Assembly (NCBI RefSeq): GCF_011764565.1
Contig: NZ_AP022871.1
Coordinates: 5,890,320-5,954,319 of the forward strand
Length of the DNA stretch: 64,000 nt
From: Phytohabitans suffuscus
GTDB taxonomy: Bacteria; Actinomycetota; Actinomycetes; Mycobacteriales; Micromonosporaceae
Direction of reading: 5' to 3'
Part shown: one piece after another, positions 24,979-33,420 of the stretch
How the letters are laid out: every line of letters starts with the position of its first letter
Numbering within the stretch: the stretch's first letter is position 1
The notes under the pieces: generated by a model
The model's input: only the letters and a program-made list of their open reading frames with translations
The model's database searches: none
Told to the model about the DNA's origin: nothing
Position numbers and translations under genes: made by a program

Positions 24979-25650
24979 GTGCTGAGAAACGTAGGCGCCC
25001 TGCTCACAGACGCGAGGTGGACCGGCATCAGCGGCATCGCCACGCTGCTCTCGCTCGTGGTCGCCGTCGTCGCGCTCGCCGTGACGGTCGTGCCCGCGCC
25101 ATCGCTGTTCGGGCAGCGGCCGCGGATGGCGATCGCCCCCGTCGCGGGCGCCGGCGAGCCGGCCGTCCACCTCTCCGACCTGCGGAGCCGGGCCACCTGG
25201 ACGTCGGGCGCGGGAGCCATCCCGTTCGCCGACAACCAGGAGCGGGGAATCCTCAGCCACGAGTGCGAAAAGCTCGAAGACGGCGGACGCCACTGTGGAT
25301 TCCTCACCCATCCCAGCTATGTGGACGGTGCTCCCCGCTTCATCCGCGGCTGCTTCGACCTGCCACGTCCGATAGCCGCCGCCGACCGCTTCCGCACGAC
25401 GATCGGCTTTCCGCACTGGGTCCGCGCCGGCGCCGGCACCTTCCGGGTAGACGTCCAGGCCCGAAGGGGCACGACCACCACGACCACCACGGTCGCCGAG
25501 AAGCCCGACGCGCGCACCGACGGAAAGCTGCACCAGATCGACGCCCCACTCGCCGCCCACGCCGGATCCCAGGTCGTCTGCCTCCAGGTCGACGCCGCGG
25601 GCGCCGACGACGCCGCCTTCTGGGTCGACCCCCGCGTCGAACGCCCCTGA
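24979..25650 (+). CDS. Membrane-anchored protein of unknown function
   Basis: 223 residues. A single hydrophobic segment at about residues 18-42 (SGIATLLSLVVAVVALAVTVV) anchors an extracellular domain. That domain contains three cysteines (HECEKLEDGGRHCGF, IRGCFDLPR) and later VVCLQVD, and a run of seven threonines (about residue 165) in the middle. The extracellular fold looks beta-rich, ending FWVDPRVERP, like carbohydrate-binding modules of the NPCBM type, but I cannot assign it. GTG start at 24979; no clear ribosome site, so a leaderless transcript is possible. Confidence 0.7.
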   Translation: MLRNVGALLTDARWTGISGIATLLSLVVAVVALAVTVVPAPSLFGQRPRMAIAPVAGAGEPAVHLSDLRSRATWTSGAGAIPFADNQERGILSHECEKLEDGGRHCGFLTHPSYVDGAPRFIRGCFDLPRPIAAADRFRTTIGFPHWVRAGAGTFRVDVQARRGTTTTTTTVAEKPDARTDGKLHQIDAPLAAHAGSQVVCLQVDAAGADDAAFWVDPRVERP

Positions 25651-25663
25651 CCGCCCGTCGCGC

Positions 25664-25703
25664 CGCCGCGACGTCCGGACCGTCGCTCCCGCGGCCTCAA
25701 CCT
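25664..25703 (-). repeat. Family C repeat, copy C6 (shortened)
   Basis: CGCCGCGACGTCCGGACCG then CTCCCGCGGCCTCAACCTC, 14 bases after the stop of the membrane-protein gene. It has the same orientation relative to the gene end as C2, C3 and C5. Confidence 0.7.
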
Positions 25704-25714
25704 CCGCCGTGCGA

Positions 25715-25741
25715 GACGCCTGCCGCTGCGCGGCAGGCGTC
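25715..25741. terminator. Terminator-like hairpin
   Basis: A perfect 12-bp stem GACGCCTGCCGC with a TGC loop, 65 bases after the membrane-protein stop and just after repeat C6. Confidence 0.75.
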
Positions 25742-25838
25742 GCCCCGACCCCGGCCGCGCCCGGTCCCGCCCCGTGTGGACGGCAGCTTTATATGGATTT
25801 GTCCGCCTGTCGCGTGGCTCGAGGGATCGGTTCCGGCG

Positions 25839-25886
25839 GATCGTGGACCCGAGCCGCCCCTGCGAGGGCAACCGCCGTCCACGATC
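25839..25886 (+). repeat. Family B hairpin repeat, copy B2 (GTGGAC type)
   Basis: GATCGTGGAC ... GTCCACGATC with inner GCCGCCCCTGCGAGGGC. Flanked on the left by GATTTGTCCGCC and GAGGGATCGGTTCCGGCG, and on the right by CACTGACCAATGAG, as at other B copies. Confidence 0.75.
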
Positions 25887-26009
25887 CACTGACCAATGAG
25901 ATAGGCCCGTGAACTGCGAAAATATCGGTCTGGGGAGTTGCCTGGGTTGACCCGAGACGGGTTTCGCTGGTCGCGGTCAGATCCGTTCTGGTGTCGCACT
26001 GGCCGCTGG

Positions 26010-26420
26010 TGCCGACCGCCCCCTTTCCGTGATCGACGTTCGAGGATCGGCCCGAGGTGTGGATCGTGGTACCTGGCTGCTGCTATAGGTGCGGTTGTGT
26101 ACCACGATCTGCCCGGAGCCAGCCGACGTCGATCAAGGTCCCGTGGGATTTCGGATTGGGTGGCATGAGCAGATCGCGCAGCGTCCGCCGGTCGTGGGTC
26201 AGATCCGCTGGTCGCGGCGGGATCCCAGTAGATCGTGGTATGAAACCGCCCTCATAGGGGCCGTTCCGTACCACGATCTGCCGAAACTGCGTGCCCGTGG
26301 ACCATGAACCCTGGTCCCGGACCCTGAGCCAGCGAACAAATGGTCAGAAAGCGGCCATCCGCAAAGACCATTGTGGACAGACCCGCCGGAAGGCTCGATA
26401 GAGACCAGAGACCTTCCGGG
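26010..26420 (+). repeat. Long composite non-coding repeat, copy L1 (diverged)
   Basis: Contains B3 (26062-26109), B4 (26231-26278), then GTGGACCATGAACCCTGG and ACCATTGTGGACAGACC in the same order as L2 (35711) and L3 (60320). It is more diverged and somewhat shorter. There are stops in every frame and no coding signal. Confidence 0.7.
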
Positions 26421-26584
26421 GTTGGGGACCAACCGGCATGGACAGGCCCGCAACCCCTCCGCGGTCCGCACGGTCACGCCGACCCGGATCCTCGATCGGC
26501 GCGGGTTGGAGCGGGTCGCACGGACGGTCGGAGCTGCCGCCGATCGAGAGATCCGGGCGGGCCAAACCCTGACTCCGGAAGCGG

Positions 26585-28363
26585 TCTAGACCCGTCTTTC
26601 GCACATGGGAGTGAGTGGTCTTTTCGTCATGGCCAGCGGGGTTGGGTGGGGTCGACGTGTAAGAGGTCGAGAAGTTGGGCCTGTAGCCAGCCGGGTTTGG
26701 GGATGGTGGGTGGTTGGTCGTGGTGGGCTGGGATGAGGCGTAGGTCGCTGAGGGCTCGCAGGATCAGTCGTCCGGTGGGCTTCATGGCGCGGCGGTCGTT
26801 GGTGTAGAAGCCGATCATGTCGGTGTCGGGGGCGAGGTTGGTGCGGACCTCGCGTTCGATGAGGCAGAAGATGAGCAGGGCCAGGCAGATCACGGTGATC
26901 AGGGCGGTGATCCTGCGGTTGTGTCGCAGGAACATCGGCGCGACGGCGAGGGGGCCTTTGAGGTCGCCGTAGCGGCGTTCGACGGTGGGTTGGTCCTTGT
27001 AGCGGTGTAGGACCTCGGCGGCGTCGATGTCGGGGGCGAGGTTGGTCAGCAGGGCGTACCAGCCGTCGCCGGTGGCGTCGGCGTCGATCGCGGCTTGGTC
27101 GAAGGTCCAGGTGAACACGGGTGTGCCGGTGGGTGTGGTGGTGATGGTCGTGCGGAGGTAGGCGGTGATGCGGCGGCGGCGGGCGATGTCGGCGGCCTTG
27201 GCGGTGACGGCCTCGACGGTGGGGTGGTAGCGGGTGCCTGCGGTGCGGGTGAGGGTGTCCAGTTCGGTGCGGGCCTGGGCGAGTTTGAGGGTGCGGGCCT
27301 TGCCGGCGGCGTCGGCGTTGGCGGTGGAGTGCACCAGGATCCGGCGGAGTTGGTGGACGGGGTCCTTCTTGCGCCGGCCGGGCAGGGCCATGGTGTCCTC
27401 GGTGACCCGGTAGGCGGCCCGGTGCCACGGCGGTGTGTCCTGGTCGCGTTCGGCGATGTAGTCCACCGGTGTGGCGGTGGCGCGGTCGATGCCGGCGAAC
27501 AGCCCGTCGGGCACGCGGGAGGCGGCCAGCGGTGCGATGAACGTGACCCCGGCCTGGAGCATCGCGGTGACGTTGGTGTAGGAGATCAGTTTCGAGTCGC
27601 CGATCAGCAGGAAGGTGCAAGGTCCGGCCATCGCCTTCAGCGCGTGCATGGTGTCCACGACCTGGGCGACCTCCCCAGCCCCGCCGTCGTAGGCGCGGTG
27701 GAACACCGGGATCCCGCCATCGGCAGCCACGCCGATACCGGCCTGGATCTGTTTCAGGTCGGTCCGCCGGTCTTTGGGGTGGCCGTACGCCGGTGCCGGG
27801 TGCTCGTCCTCGACGCGGTCGTAGGCGCCGTACAGGGAGATCGAGGTCATGTCCCAATGCAGGCGGGCCACGTCGATGCCGAACGCTTCGATAGCCCGTG
27901 CGCCGACCGACCCGACGATCTGCTCGACCCGCGGTGCGACAGCGTCCAGGGCCCGGCCCAGACGGTCATCGTTGAGCGCGTCGGCAGCCACGCCGTACAC
28001 CTCCTGCACCGCCCAATCCCGCGCCCAGTCCGCGACGCCGACCATCGCATGCGGGCCGGTCAGCCGGTTGGCGATCAACGCCTCGACAACCTGGCCGTGG
28101 CTGACCACCGCGATATCACGCATCGGGCAGGCCCGATCGACGATCCCCGCGATATCCAACCGGCGGGAGAAATCCGCGATCACCGGCAGCGACCCCAACC
28201 GCTTCTCCAACACCTCCACCACCGCGATCCGCGGCCAAGGTCCAGACCGACCACGCCGAGGCTGGCTCGATATACCCACGACGAAGCAGTCTCCCGCTCA
28301 CCACACCAACCACTCGCTCACGACACGCATCGATCAAATCCATGTGCGAAAGACGGGTCTAGA
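26585..28363 (-). mobile_element. IS1634-type insertion sequence
   Basis: About 1.78 kb with perfect 24-bp ends: TCTAGACCCGTCTTTCGCAC at the left and its complement ending TCTAGA at the right. The palindromic TCTAGA (or inner CTAG) at each end probably includes the target duplication, leaving 18-bp inverted repeats. It carries one intact transposase on the minus strand and no passenger gene. The right target copy contains the TAG stop of the adjacent membrane-protein gene. Confidence 0.85.
26627..28279 (-). CDS. IS1634/IS4-group DDE transposase
   Basis: 550-residue transposase that cuts and pastes the surrounding element. The RNase H-like core has candidate catalytic residues in DVARLHWDMTSISLYG (Asp), LIGDSKLISYTN (Asp) and ERRYGDLKGPLAVAPMFLRHN (Glu). 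The N-terminal part (VVEVLEKRLGSLPVIADFSRRLDI) and length fit the IS1634 family. Start is GTG (cac at 28277-28279). The frame is intact, so the element may still be active. Confidence 0.9.
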   Translation of the reverse strand: MGISSQPRRGRSGPWPRIAVVEVLEKRLGSLPVIADFSRRLDIAGIVDRACPMRDIAVVSHGQVVEALIANRLTGPHAMVGVADWARDWAVQEVYGVAADALNDDRLGRALDAVAPRVEQIVGSVGARAIEAFGIDVARLHWDMTSISLYGAYDRVEDEHPAPAYGHPKDRRTDLKQIQAGIGVAADGGIPVFHRAYDGGAGEVAQVVDTMHALKAMAGPCTFLLIGDSKLISYTNVTAMLQAGVTFIAPLAASRVPDGLFAGIDRATATPVDYIAERDQDTPPWHRAAYRVTEDTMALPGRRKKDPVHQLRRILVHSTANADAAGKARTLKLAQARTELDTLTRTAGTRYHPTVEAVTAKAADIARRRRITAYLRTTITTTPTGTPVFTWTFDQAAIDADATGDGWYALLTNLAPDIDAAEVLHRYKDQPTVERRYGDLKGPLAVAPMFLRHNRRITALITVICLALLIFCLIEREVRTNLAPDTDMIGFYTNDRRAMKPTGRLILRALSDLRLIPAHHDQPPTIPKPGWLQAQLLDLLHVDPTQPRWP

Positions 28364-28943
28364 GCAGCGCTACGACGAGCAACGCGATCCCGGTGGGGAC
28401 GTCGATCACGGCGCAGAACTCCGACCACGACCGGTGCACGACCTTGCCGACCTTGAAGTGGTAGGCGTCCCAGAGGCCGTGCGCGAGGAAGCCCACGCCG
28501 GCCACCGCGACGCCCAGGCGGGGAGTGACCGCCGCGCAGACCAGCGTGATCACGGCGAACACCACCATGCCGGCGGTCTGCAGCGAGAACGTGTCCACGT
28601 CGGTGAACCGCCGGCGGGCGATCGCGGCCAGCCACAGCAGCACCACGACCACCACGATCCCGACGAACGGGTCGGCCCACGTCACGTCCAGGCGGTGCAG
28701 CACCTGTAGTACCGACATCACGGTGCTCATCACCGGGAAGGCGAGCCAGGCGGTCCACGGGCGACCCAGCACGTACGCCAGCATGTAGATCCCGGCCATC
28801 ACGGCGACGCTCGGGCCGAAGAGCTCGGCCTCGTCGTCGACCGCGACCATCAGACCGATCGCGAACGCCACCGTGACGATCGCCAGTGCGGTCGGCCAGC
28901 GGTCGGCCAGCCGGGCCCGTCGCGGGGCAGCCACGTCCATCAT
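28359..28943 (-). CDS. Multi-pass membrane protein of unknown function
   Basis: 194 residues with about six hydrophobic segments (WPTALAIVTVAFAIGLMVAV, VAVMAGIYMLAYVLG, IVVVVVLLWLAAIA, MVVFAVITLVCAAV, VAVAGVGFLAHGLWD, VIDVPTGIALLVVALL). A conserved-looking cytosolic-face patch HGLWDAYHFKVGKVVHRSW lies near the end. ATG at 28943 or 28940; the open frame extends upstream but is not convincing. The TAG stop lies inside the IS1634 target site, so the protein is complete but has lost its natural downstream sequence. Confidence 0.75.
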   Translation of the reverse strand: MMDVAAPRRARLADRWPTALAIVTVAFAIGLMVAVDDEAELFGPSVAVMAGIYMLAYVLGRPWTAWLAFPVMSTVMSVLQVLHRLDVTWADPFVGIVVVVVLLWLAAIARRRFTDVDTFSLQTAGMVVFAVITLVCAAVTPRLGVAVAGVGFLAHGLWDAYHFKVGKVVHRSWSEFCAVIDVPTGIALLVVALL

Positions 28944-29198
28944 GATCCAGATCCAAGCACGCGGCGACTTCAATCCGGCTTCACCGGCGGTTCGGAGCGC
29001 TCGCCGCCCCGAATGCGCTCGCGCGCCGGCCCGGTCCCGCACCGGCGCCTGGCCCTCGGGCCAGGCGCCGGCCCCCGTAGCGCCCCCGCTCACTTGTCAG
29101 ACTCCCCGAGGCGCCGAAAGTCATCGCCCGCCCGAGGTACGTACCGGCGCCCGCCACCTTGACGTGACGATCGAGGTCAGGGCGGTAGCCTGACCCGG

Positions 29199-30365
29199 GT
29201 GATCAGCACCCTGGCCGTGCAGAGCTACCGCTCGCTGCGCGACCTCGTCGTCGAGCTGGGCCCGCTCACCGTGGTCACCGGGGCGAACGGCACCGGCAAG
29301 TCCAGCCTGTACCGCGCGCTGCGGCTGCTCGCCGACTCGGCCCGCAACGGCGCGGTGGCGGCGCTGGCCCGCGAGGGCGGGCTCCCGTCCACGCTGTGGG
29401 CCGGCCCGGCGACGATCGGCAGGGCCGTGCGGGCCGGCGAGTACCCGGTGCAGGGCACGGTGCGGCGCTGCCCGGTCAGCCTCAAGCTCGGCTTCGCCGG
29501 CGACGACCTCGGGTACGCCATCGACTTCGGCCTGCCCAACGAGCCCCGGGAATCGGCGTTCCAGCTCGACCCGCAGGTCAAGCGCGAGGTGGTCTGGGCC
29601 GGCCCGATCATGCGGCCGGCGACCGCGCTGGTCGAGCGGGCCGGCACGGCCCTGCGGATCCGCGAGAACCGCGCGTGGTCGACCTTCCCGGACGCGGTCG
29701 GGCTGTTCGACAGCATGCTCAGCGAGTACAGCGACCCGCAGCGCGCGCCGGAGCTGCTGACCCTCCGCGAGCGGGTACGGTCCTGGCGCTTCTACGACCA
29801 GCTCCGCACCGACTCGGCCGCGCCTGCTCGCGAGGCGCGGGTCGGCACCCGTACGCCCGTGCTCGGCCACGACGGCGCGGACCTGGCCGCCGCCCTGCAG
29901 ACGATCCGGGAGATCGGCGAGCGCCCCGCGCTGGACGCCGCGATCGACGCCGGGTTCCCCGGTAGCAGGCTGGAGATCGCGGTGGAAGGCGGGCGGTTCG
30001 AGGTGCGGCTGCGCCAGCCCGGCCTGCTGCGCGGCCTCGGTGCCGCCGAGCTCTCCGACGGCACCCTGCGATACCTGCTCTGGACCGCCGCGCTGCTGAC
30101 CCCGCGCCCGCCCGCGCTGCTGGTGCTCAACGAGCCCGAGACCAGCCTGCACCCCGAGCTGATCCGCCCACTGGCCGCACTGATCGCCGCCGGCGCCGCC
30201 CGTACGCAGGTGGTCGTCGTCAGCCACAGCCGCCCGCTGGTCGACGCGCTGGCCCACGACGAACCCGACCTGACCCGCGTCGAGCTGACCAAGGACCTCG
30301 GCGAGACGCGGGTCGCCGGCCAGGAGCGCTTCGACCAGCCCGCCTGGCAGTGGCCCAAACGCTAG
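29199..30365 (+). CDS. AAA ATPase (AAA_21/RecF-like, OLD-type without TOPRIM)
   Basis: 388-residue ATPase of the SMC/RecF/OLD type. Walker A is VVTGANGTGKSSLYRAL (about residues 25-41), the signature region is AAELSDGTLRYLLWTAAL (about 285-302), Walker B is PPALLVLNEPETSLHPEL (about 307-324) and the switch His is in VVVVSHSRPLVDAL. This fits the short stand-alone AAA_21 proteins. No TOPRIM nuclease domain follows, unlike OLD nucleases, and no partner gene is adjacent. GTG start after a weak ribosome site. Its TAG stop is part of a 46-bp perfect palindrome. Confidence 0.85.
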   Translation: MISTLAVQSYRSLRDLVVELGPLTVVTGANGTGKSSLYRALRLLADSARNGAVAALAREGGLPSTLWAGPATIGRAVRAGEYPVQGTVRRCPVSLKLGFAGDDLGYAIDFGLPNEPRESAFQLDPQVKREVVWAGPIMRPATALVERAGTALRIRENRAWSTFPDAVGLFDSMLSEYSDPQRAPELLTLRERVRSWRFYDQLRTDSAAPAREARVGTRTPVLGHDGADLAAALQTIREIGERPALDAAIDAGFPGSRLEIAVEGGRFEVRLRQPGLLRGLGAAELSDGTLRYLLWTAALLTPRPPALLVLNEPETSLHPELIRPLAALIAAGAARTQVVVVSHSRPLVDALAHDEPDLTRVELTKDLGETRVAGQERFDQPAWQWPKR

Positions 30366-30407
30366 GGCGTGTTTCATAAGGGCATGCCCTTATGAAACAC
30401 GCCCTAG
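30362..30407. terminator. 46-bp perfect palindrome containing both convergent stop codons
   Basis: CTAGGGCGTGTTTCATAAGG ... is its own reverse complement over 46 bases. The TAG of the AAA gene (30363-30365) and the TAG of the DUF305 gene (complement of 30404-30406) sit at its two ends. A bidirectional terminator is the simple reading. Confidence 0.85.
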
Positions 30408-31021
30408 GCAGGCGGGGTGGCGAGGAGCCTGGTCATCACGTCGTTCTCCGCGCCCTGCTCGTTGACGATGTGCTTGGCGAGGTTGCGGACGTACACGTTG
30501 CGCCCCACCTTGAGCACGGCCTTGGCCATCAGGATCGCGCCGGTGTGGTGCTCGATCATCTGCTCCAGGTAGAGCCTTGTCGCGGCCGGGCCGCCGGCGG
30601 CGGCGAGCGCGGCCAGCTGCTCCTCGGTCAGCATGCCGTGGCCGGCGCCGTGCCGGGCGGCGGCCGGGTCGTCGGGGGATACCGCCGGTGCGCCCCAGGC
30701 GACCCGCCAGGCGTTCATCTCGGTGATCTCGCGGTCCTGGTCGGTGCGGATGAAGTCGGCGACGGCGGCCACCCGCTCGGGTACGCCGGACTTGGCCAGC
30801 AGCGTCCGGCTCATCCGCACCGCCTGCCCGTGGTGGGCGATCATCATGGCGGAGAAGAGCAGGTCCTGCCCGTTCGGCGGCGTCGACGACGCCTCCGGAG
30901 CGGGGGACGCGGACGGTGCCACAGTGGACGGTGGCGGCGGCGCGGGCGGTGGGGTGGCGACCGCGTCCGCGCCGCAGCCGGCGAGCAGGAGACAGGCGGA
31001 CAGCAGTAGCGTCGCGCGCAC
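30404..31021 (-). CDS. DUF305 lipoprotein, possible copper carrier
   Basis: 205-residue exported protein. Lipoprotein signal with lipobox LLAGC (Cys at about residue 16), then a Pro/Ser-rich linker. The DUF305 four-helix domain has paired His/Met motifs FSAMMIAHHGQAVRMSR and LYLEQMIEHHTGAILMAK. DUF305 proteins such as cyanobacterial CopM bind copper. It lies downstream of the two amine oxidase genes on the same strand, so it could supply or buffer their copper. GTG start at 31021 with GGAGG five bases before. Confidence 0.85.
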   Translation of the reverse strand: MRATLLLSACLLLAGCGADAVATPPPAPPPPSTVAPSASPAPEASSTPPNGQDLLFSAMMIAHHGQAVRMSRTLLAKSGVPERVAAVADFIRTDQDREITEMNAWRVAWGAPAVSPDDPAAARHGAGHGMLTEEQLAALAAAGGPAATRLYLEQMIEHHTGAILMAKAVLKVGRNVYVRNLAKHIVNEQGAENDVMTRLLATPPA

Positions 31022-31041
31022 GGCAACCTCCGGAAGGGGGA

Positions 31042-31077
31042 TCCGCCCCGCGCGCGTCGGCGCGCACGCGGGGCGGA
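31042..31077. terminator. Hairpin between amine oxidase and DUF305 genes
   Basis: TCCGCCCCGCG pairs with CGCGGGGCGGA (11 bp) around a CGCG-rich loop, 20 bases before the DUF305 start. It may reduce read-through rather than fully end the operon. Confidence 0.65.
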
Positions 31078-31089
31078 GTCGGGGATGGG

Positions 31090-32339
31090 TCAGGACACGC
31101 CGTCGCCGTTGACGCCCAGCCGGTCGGCCGGGGCCAGCGGGTTCTGCGCGGTGAAGTCCCGCGGCACGAGGTCGAAACCCTGCCAGTGCACCGGCATCGG
31201 GCTCTGGTCCTCGTCGCGCGGCACGTGGTGGAAGCCGACCCGGACCCACATCACCGGGTCGGTGAGGCGCTCGCCGTTCGTGTACTCCAGGATCGTGGTG
31301 CCCGCGCACTCCGGGTCCTGGTTGAACGTGGCGAACTTCTCGCACGGCTTGTACTGCGTGAAAGTCACGTCCGGCTGGGTCTCCGGGTGTGCCTCGTACG
31401 CGTCGTTCGCGCCCAGCTCCAGCTCGTACGAGCGGAAGTGGCCGTCCGCGTTCCTGCTCGTCGGGCTGACCACGCGCCACCACCGGCGCAGGTCGGTGTT
31501 GAGCGTTGCCTCGGTGGCCACGTCGGTCTTGGAGGTCGCGTAGATGGCACCCCGCCGGCCCCGCTCGCCGGTCGGCGCGGTGTCGTACTGCTCGACCTTC
31601 TCCGTGCCGTACCCGCCGATGTTGAAGTCGACCCGCCAGAAGGCGCTGTGGTAGTGGTTCACCGAGTAGTCGGTCTGGCCGGGTCCGATCGGCCAGCCCT
31701 GGTCGGGGGTGGTGTAGTCGCGCGGCGCCAGGTCGCCGGTGGCGCCGAGCCGCACCGAGATCTGGCCGTCGTCGGCGAAGCGGTACTCGGTGATGTACTC
31801 GTACCAGCCCACCTTCGAGATGGTCCGCAGCACGAGGTCGGAGCCCATCTTGGCGTACGGCCTCTCGGGCGTCTCACCCTCCAGCCGGTACGCGAGGCCG
31901 GTCTCCTCCTCGCTGACGCACAGCACCTTCTTGGTGTCCTGGCCGGCGCCGGTCCACACGCCACGGCGCTGCCCTTGCAGTCGGCCGCGGCGAGCGGCTG
32001 CATGTAGTCGCCGCCGAAGCCGTACGAGGTGATGTCGTTCCACTCGTTGTACCCGGAGTCGTAGGGCACGTTGAGCTGGGCGATCGTGGACGAGTCGAGC
32101 ACCATGATCGGCAGCTTGTCGCGCTTGCCCTTGAACGCCACCTTCTCCAGGACCAGGCCGGTCTTCTCGTCGACGCGCCAGCACAGCTGCCACAGCGTGC
32201 CGTTCTTGAGCTCCTGCTTGACCAGGGCGTCGTTGCCGCAGTAGTCCCACCGTTCGTTGGCCTCGGCCGGTGCCGGCACCGCGATGCCGGCCGAGACGAG
32301 CAGCGCCGCCGCGGCGGCGCCCCAAAACTTCCTGCGCAT
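31090..32339 (-). pseudogene. Copper amine oxidase, catalytic part, frameshifted
   Basis: Two frames join near 31955 to give a protein of about 415 residues. Signal peptide (RRKFWGAAAAALLVSAGIAVPAPAEA), then the C-terminal beta-sandwich of copper amine oxidases. Copper ligands are seen in NHYHSAFWRVDF (HxH) and GFHHVPRDED...MPVHW. The cofactor segment reads KVGWYEYITEYRF where the family has VGNYDY, so the Asn before the Tyr that becomes topaquinone is replaced by Trp. The N-terminal domains are absent from this gene but look present in the upstream gene. The break is one missing base (GCGTGTGGACC on the minus strand) and may be a sequencing error. Ribosome site AGGAG overlaps the stop of the upstream gene. 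Confidence 0.75.
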
Positions 32340-32346
32340 CCGGCTC

Positions 32347-33090
32347 CTAACGTAGGCGCGCCACCGTGCGACCGGAGAGGTCGACCACGATGTCGGTGAT
32401 GTCGATGTACGGCCCGTTCGGGACCTGGGTGATGAACTGCACGCACCGGTGCTCGCCGCACTTGTCGGCGCCGGTGTCGGCCGGGCGGGCGACGTACGTC
32501 GACCCGGTGATCTCGAGCTGGTCCGGTGAGGTGAACGCCTTCCCGGTGACCTTCTGGTACCGGGACCTGAAGTCGGCGCTCAGCCCGTCGGCGAGGAAGA
32601 GCTCGACCGCCTTGGCGACCTCCCGGTCGGAGGGCGGCGGCTGCCGCCTGGCGGCCGCGAAGGTGCCCTCGACCGCGCCGGTCTTCAGGTTGACGACCTG
32701 CTTGACGAGCTTGTCGGCCGTGTAGTCGTAGAGGTACACGGCCGCCCGCCGCGGCGCGTTCGCGTCCTTCGTCTCGACGAGCTCGAACGAGAGGTACTCC
32801 GGCCCGGCCGCGCCGTTCACGTCGGTGGCCCCGGCGAGCGGTGCGGCGAGCGCGGCGGTCCGCGCCCGGTCCAGTTCGGACGGTGTCAGCGGGTCGCGCC
32901 CGGTGCCGGCCACCGGTGCGGGTCCGGTGGTCGGATCCGCGGCGGGTGCCCGCGCCGGCTCGGCCTCGGCGCTCGCCGGGGCCGCCGCGTCGCCGCCCGG
33001 CACCTGGCTGGGTGTCGACGCGGTGGCACCGCCGATCCACGCGACGGCGAGCGCGACGACGGCCGTGCAGGAGGCGACACCTAACCCCAT
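32347..33090 (-). CDS. Secreted protein resembling amine-oxidase N-terminal (N2/N3) domains
   Basis: 247 residues. Hydrophobic signal/anchor at residues 5-24 (ASCTAVVALAVAWIGGATAS), then a Pro/Ala linker. Two cystatin-like halves follow: SFELVETKDANAPRRAAVYLYDYTADKLVKQVVNLKTG and QKVTGKAFTSPDQLEITG...VPNGPYIDITDIVVDL. This pattern matches the N2/N3 domains of copper amine oxidases, whose catalytic domain is the next gene, seven bases downstream. I infer that the two products form one enzyme. The third codon is TTA, a bldA-type codon that is rare in such genomes. An alternative reading (MEHPWKSRAQRLRWG, ATG at about 33126) would need a one-base correction. Confidence 0.65.
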   Translation of the reverse strand: MGLGVASCTAVVALAVAWIGGATASTPSQVPGGDAAAPASAEAEPARAPAADPTTGPAPVAGTGRDPLTPSELDRARTAALAAPLAGATDVNGAAGPEYLSFELVETKDANAPRRAAVYLYDYTADKLVKQVVNLKTGAVEGTFAAARRQPPPSDREVAKAVELFLADGLSADFRSRYQKVTGKAFTSPDQLEITGSTYVARPADTGADKCGEHRCVQFITQVPNGPYIDITDIVVDLSGRTVARLR

Positions 33091-33420
33091 CGCAGCCGTT
33101 GCGCCCGGGACTTCCAGGGATGTTCCATAGACCCTCCAGCGGGGGTGAGTGGACGGACCTCACCCTCTGTGCCGTCGATGTCACGACCATCAACGTCTGG
33201 GAAGAACGCCGCATCGGCAAACGAGAGGGACGGCGGTGCCGTTCTCACACGCCGCAACACTCCGGAAATGTTGATCACTTAGCTTTTCGGAGCCATCGCG
33301 GGTAGGGGGTGGATCATCAGCGCACTGGCCGACGCCATCGCGGACGCGCTCGCCCGCCCCGATCAGCTACCTCCGGCACCCCGCGCCGGGCTCGACCGGC
33401 GGCGCCTCTCCGCGCTCCCG

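Larger units (their letters stand above)
25651..26584. other. Non-coding gap filled with repeats
   Basis: Between the membrane protein and the IS1634 element I find no gene. The gap holds repeat C6, a 12-bp hairpin at 25715, B2 (25839), the long composite copy L1 with B3 and B4, and a CTGTCCACA-type 9-mer at 26372. Confidence 0.65.
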
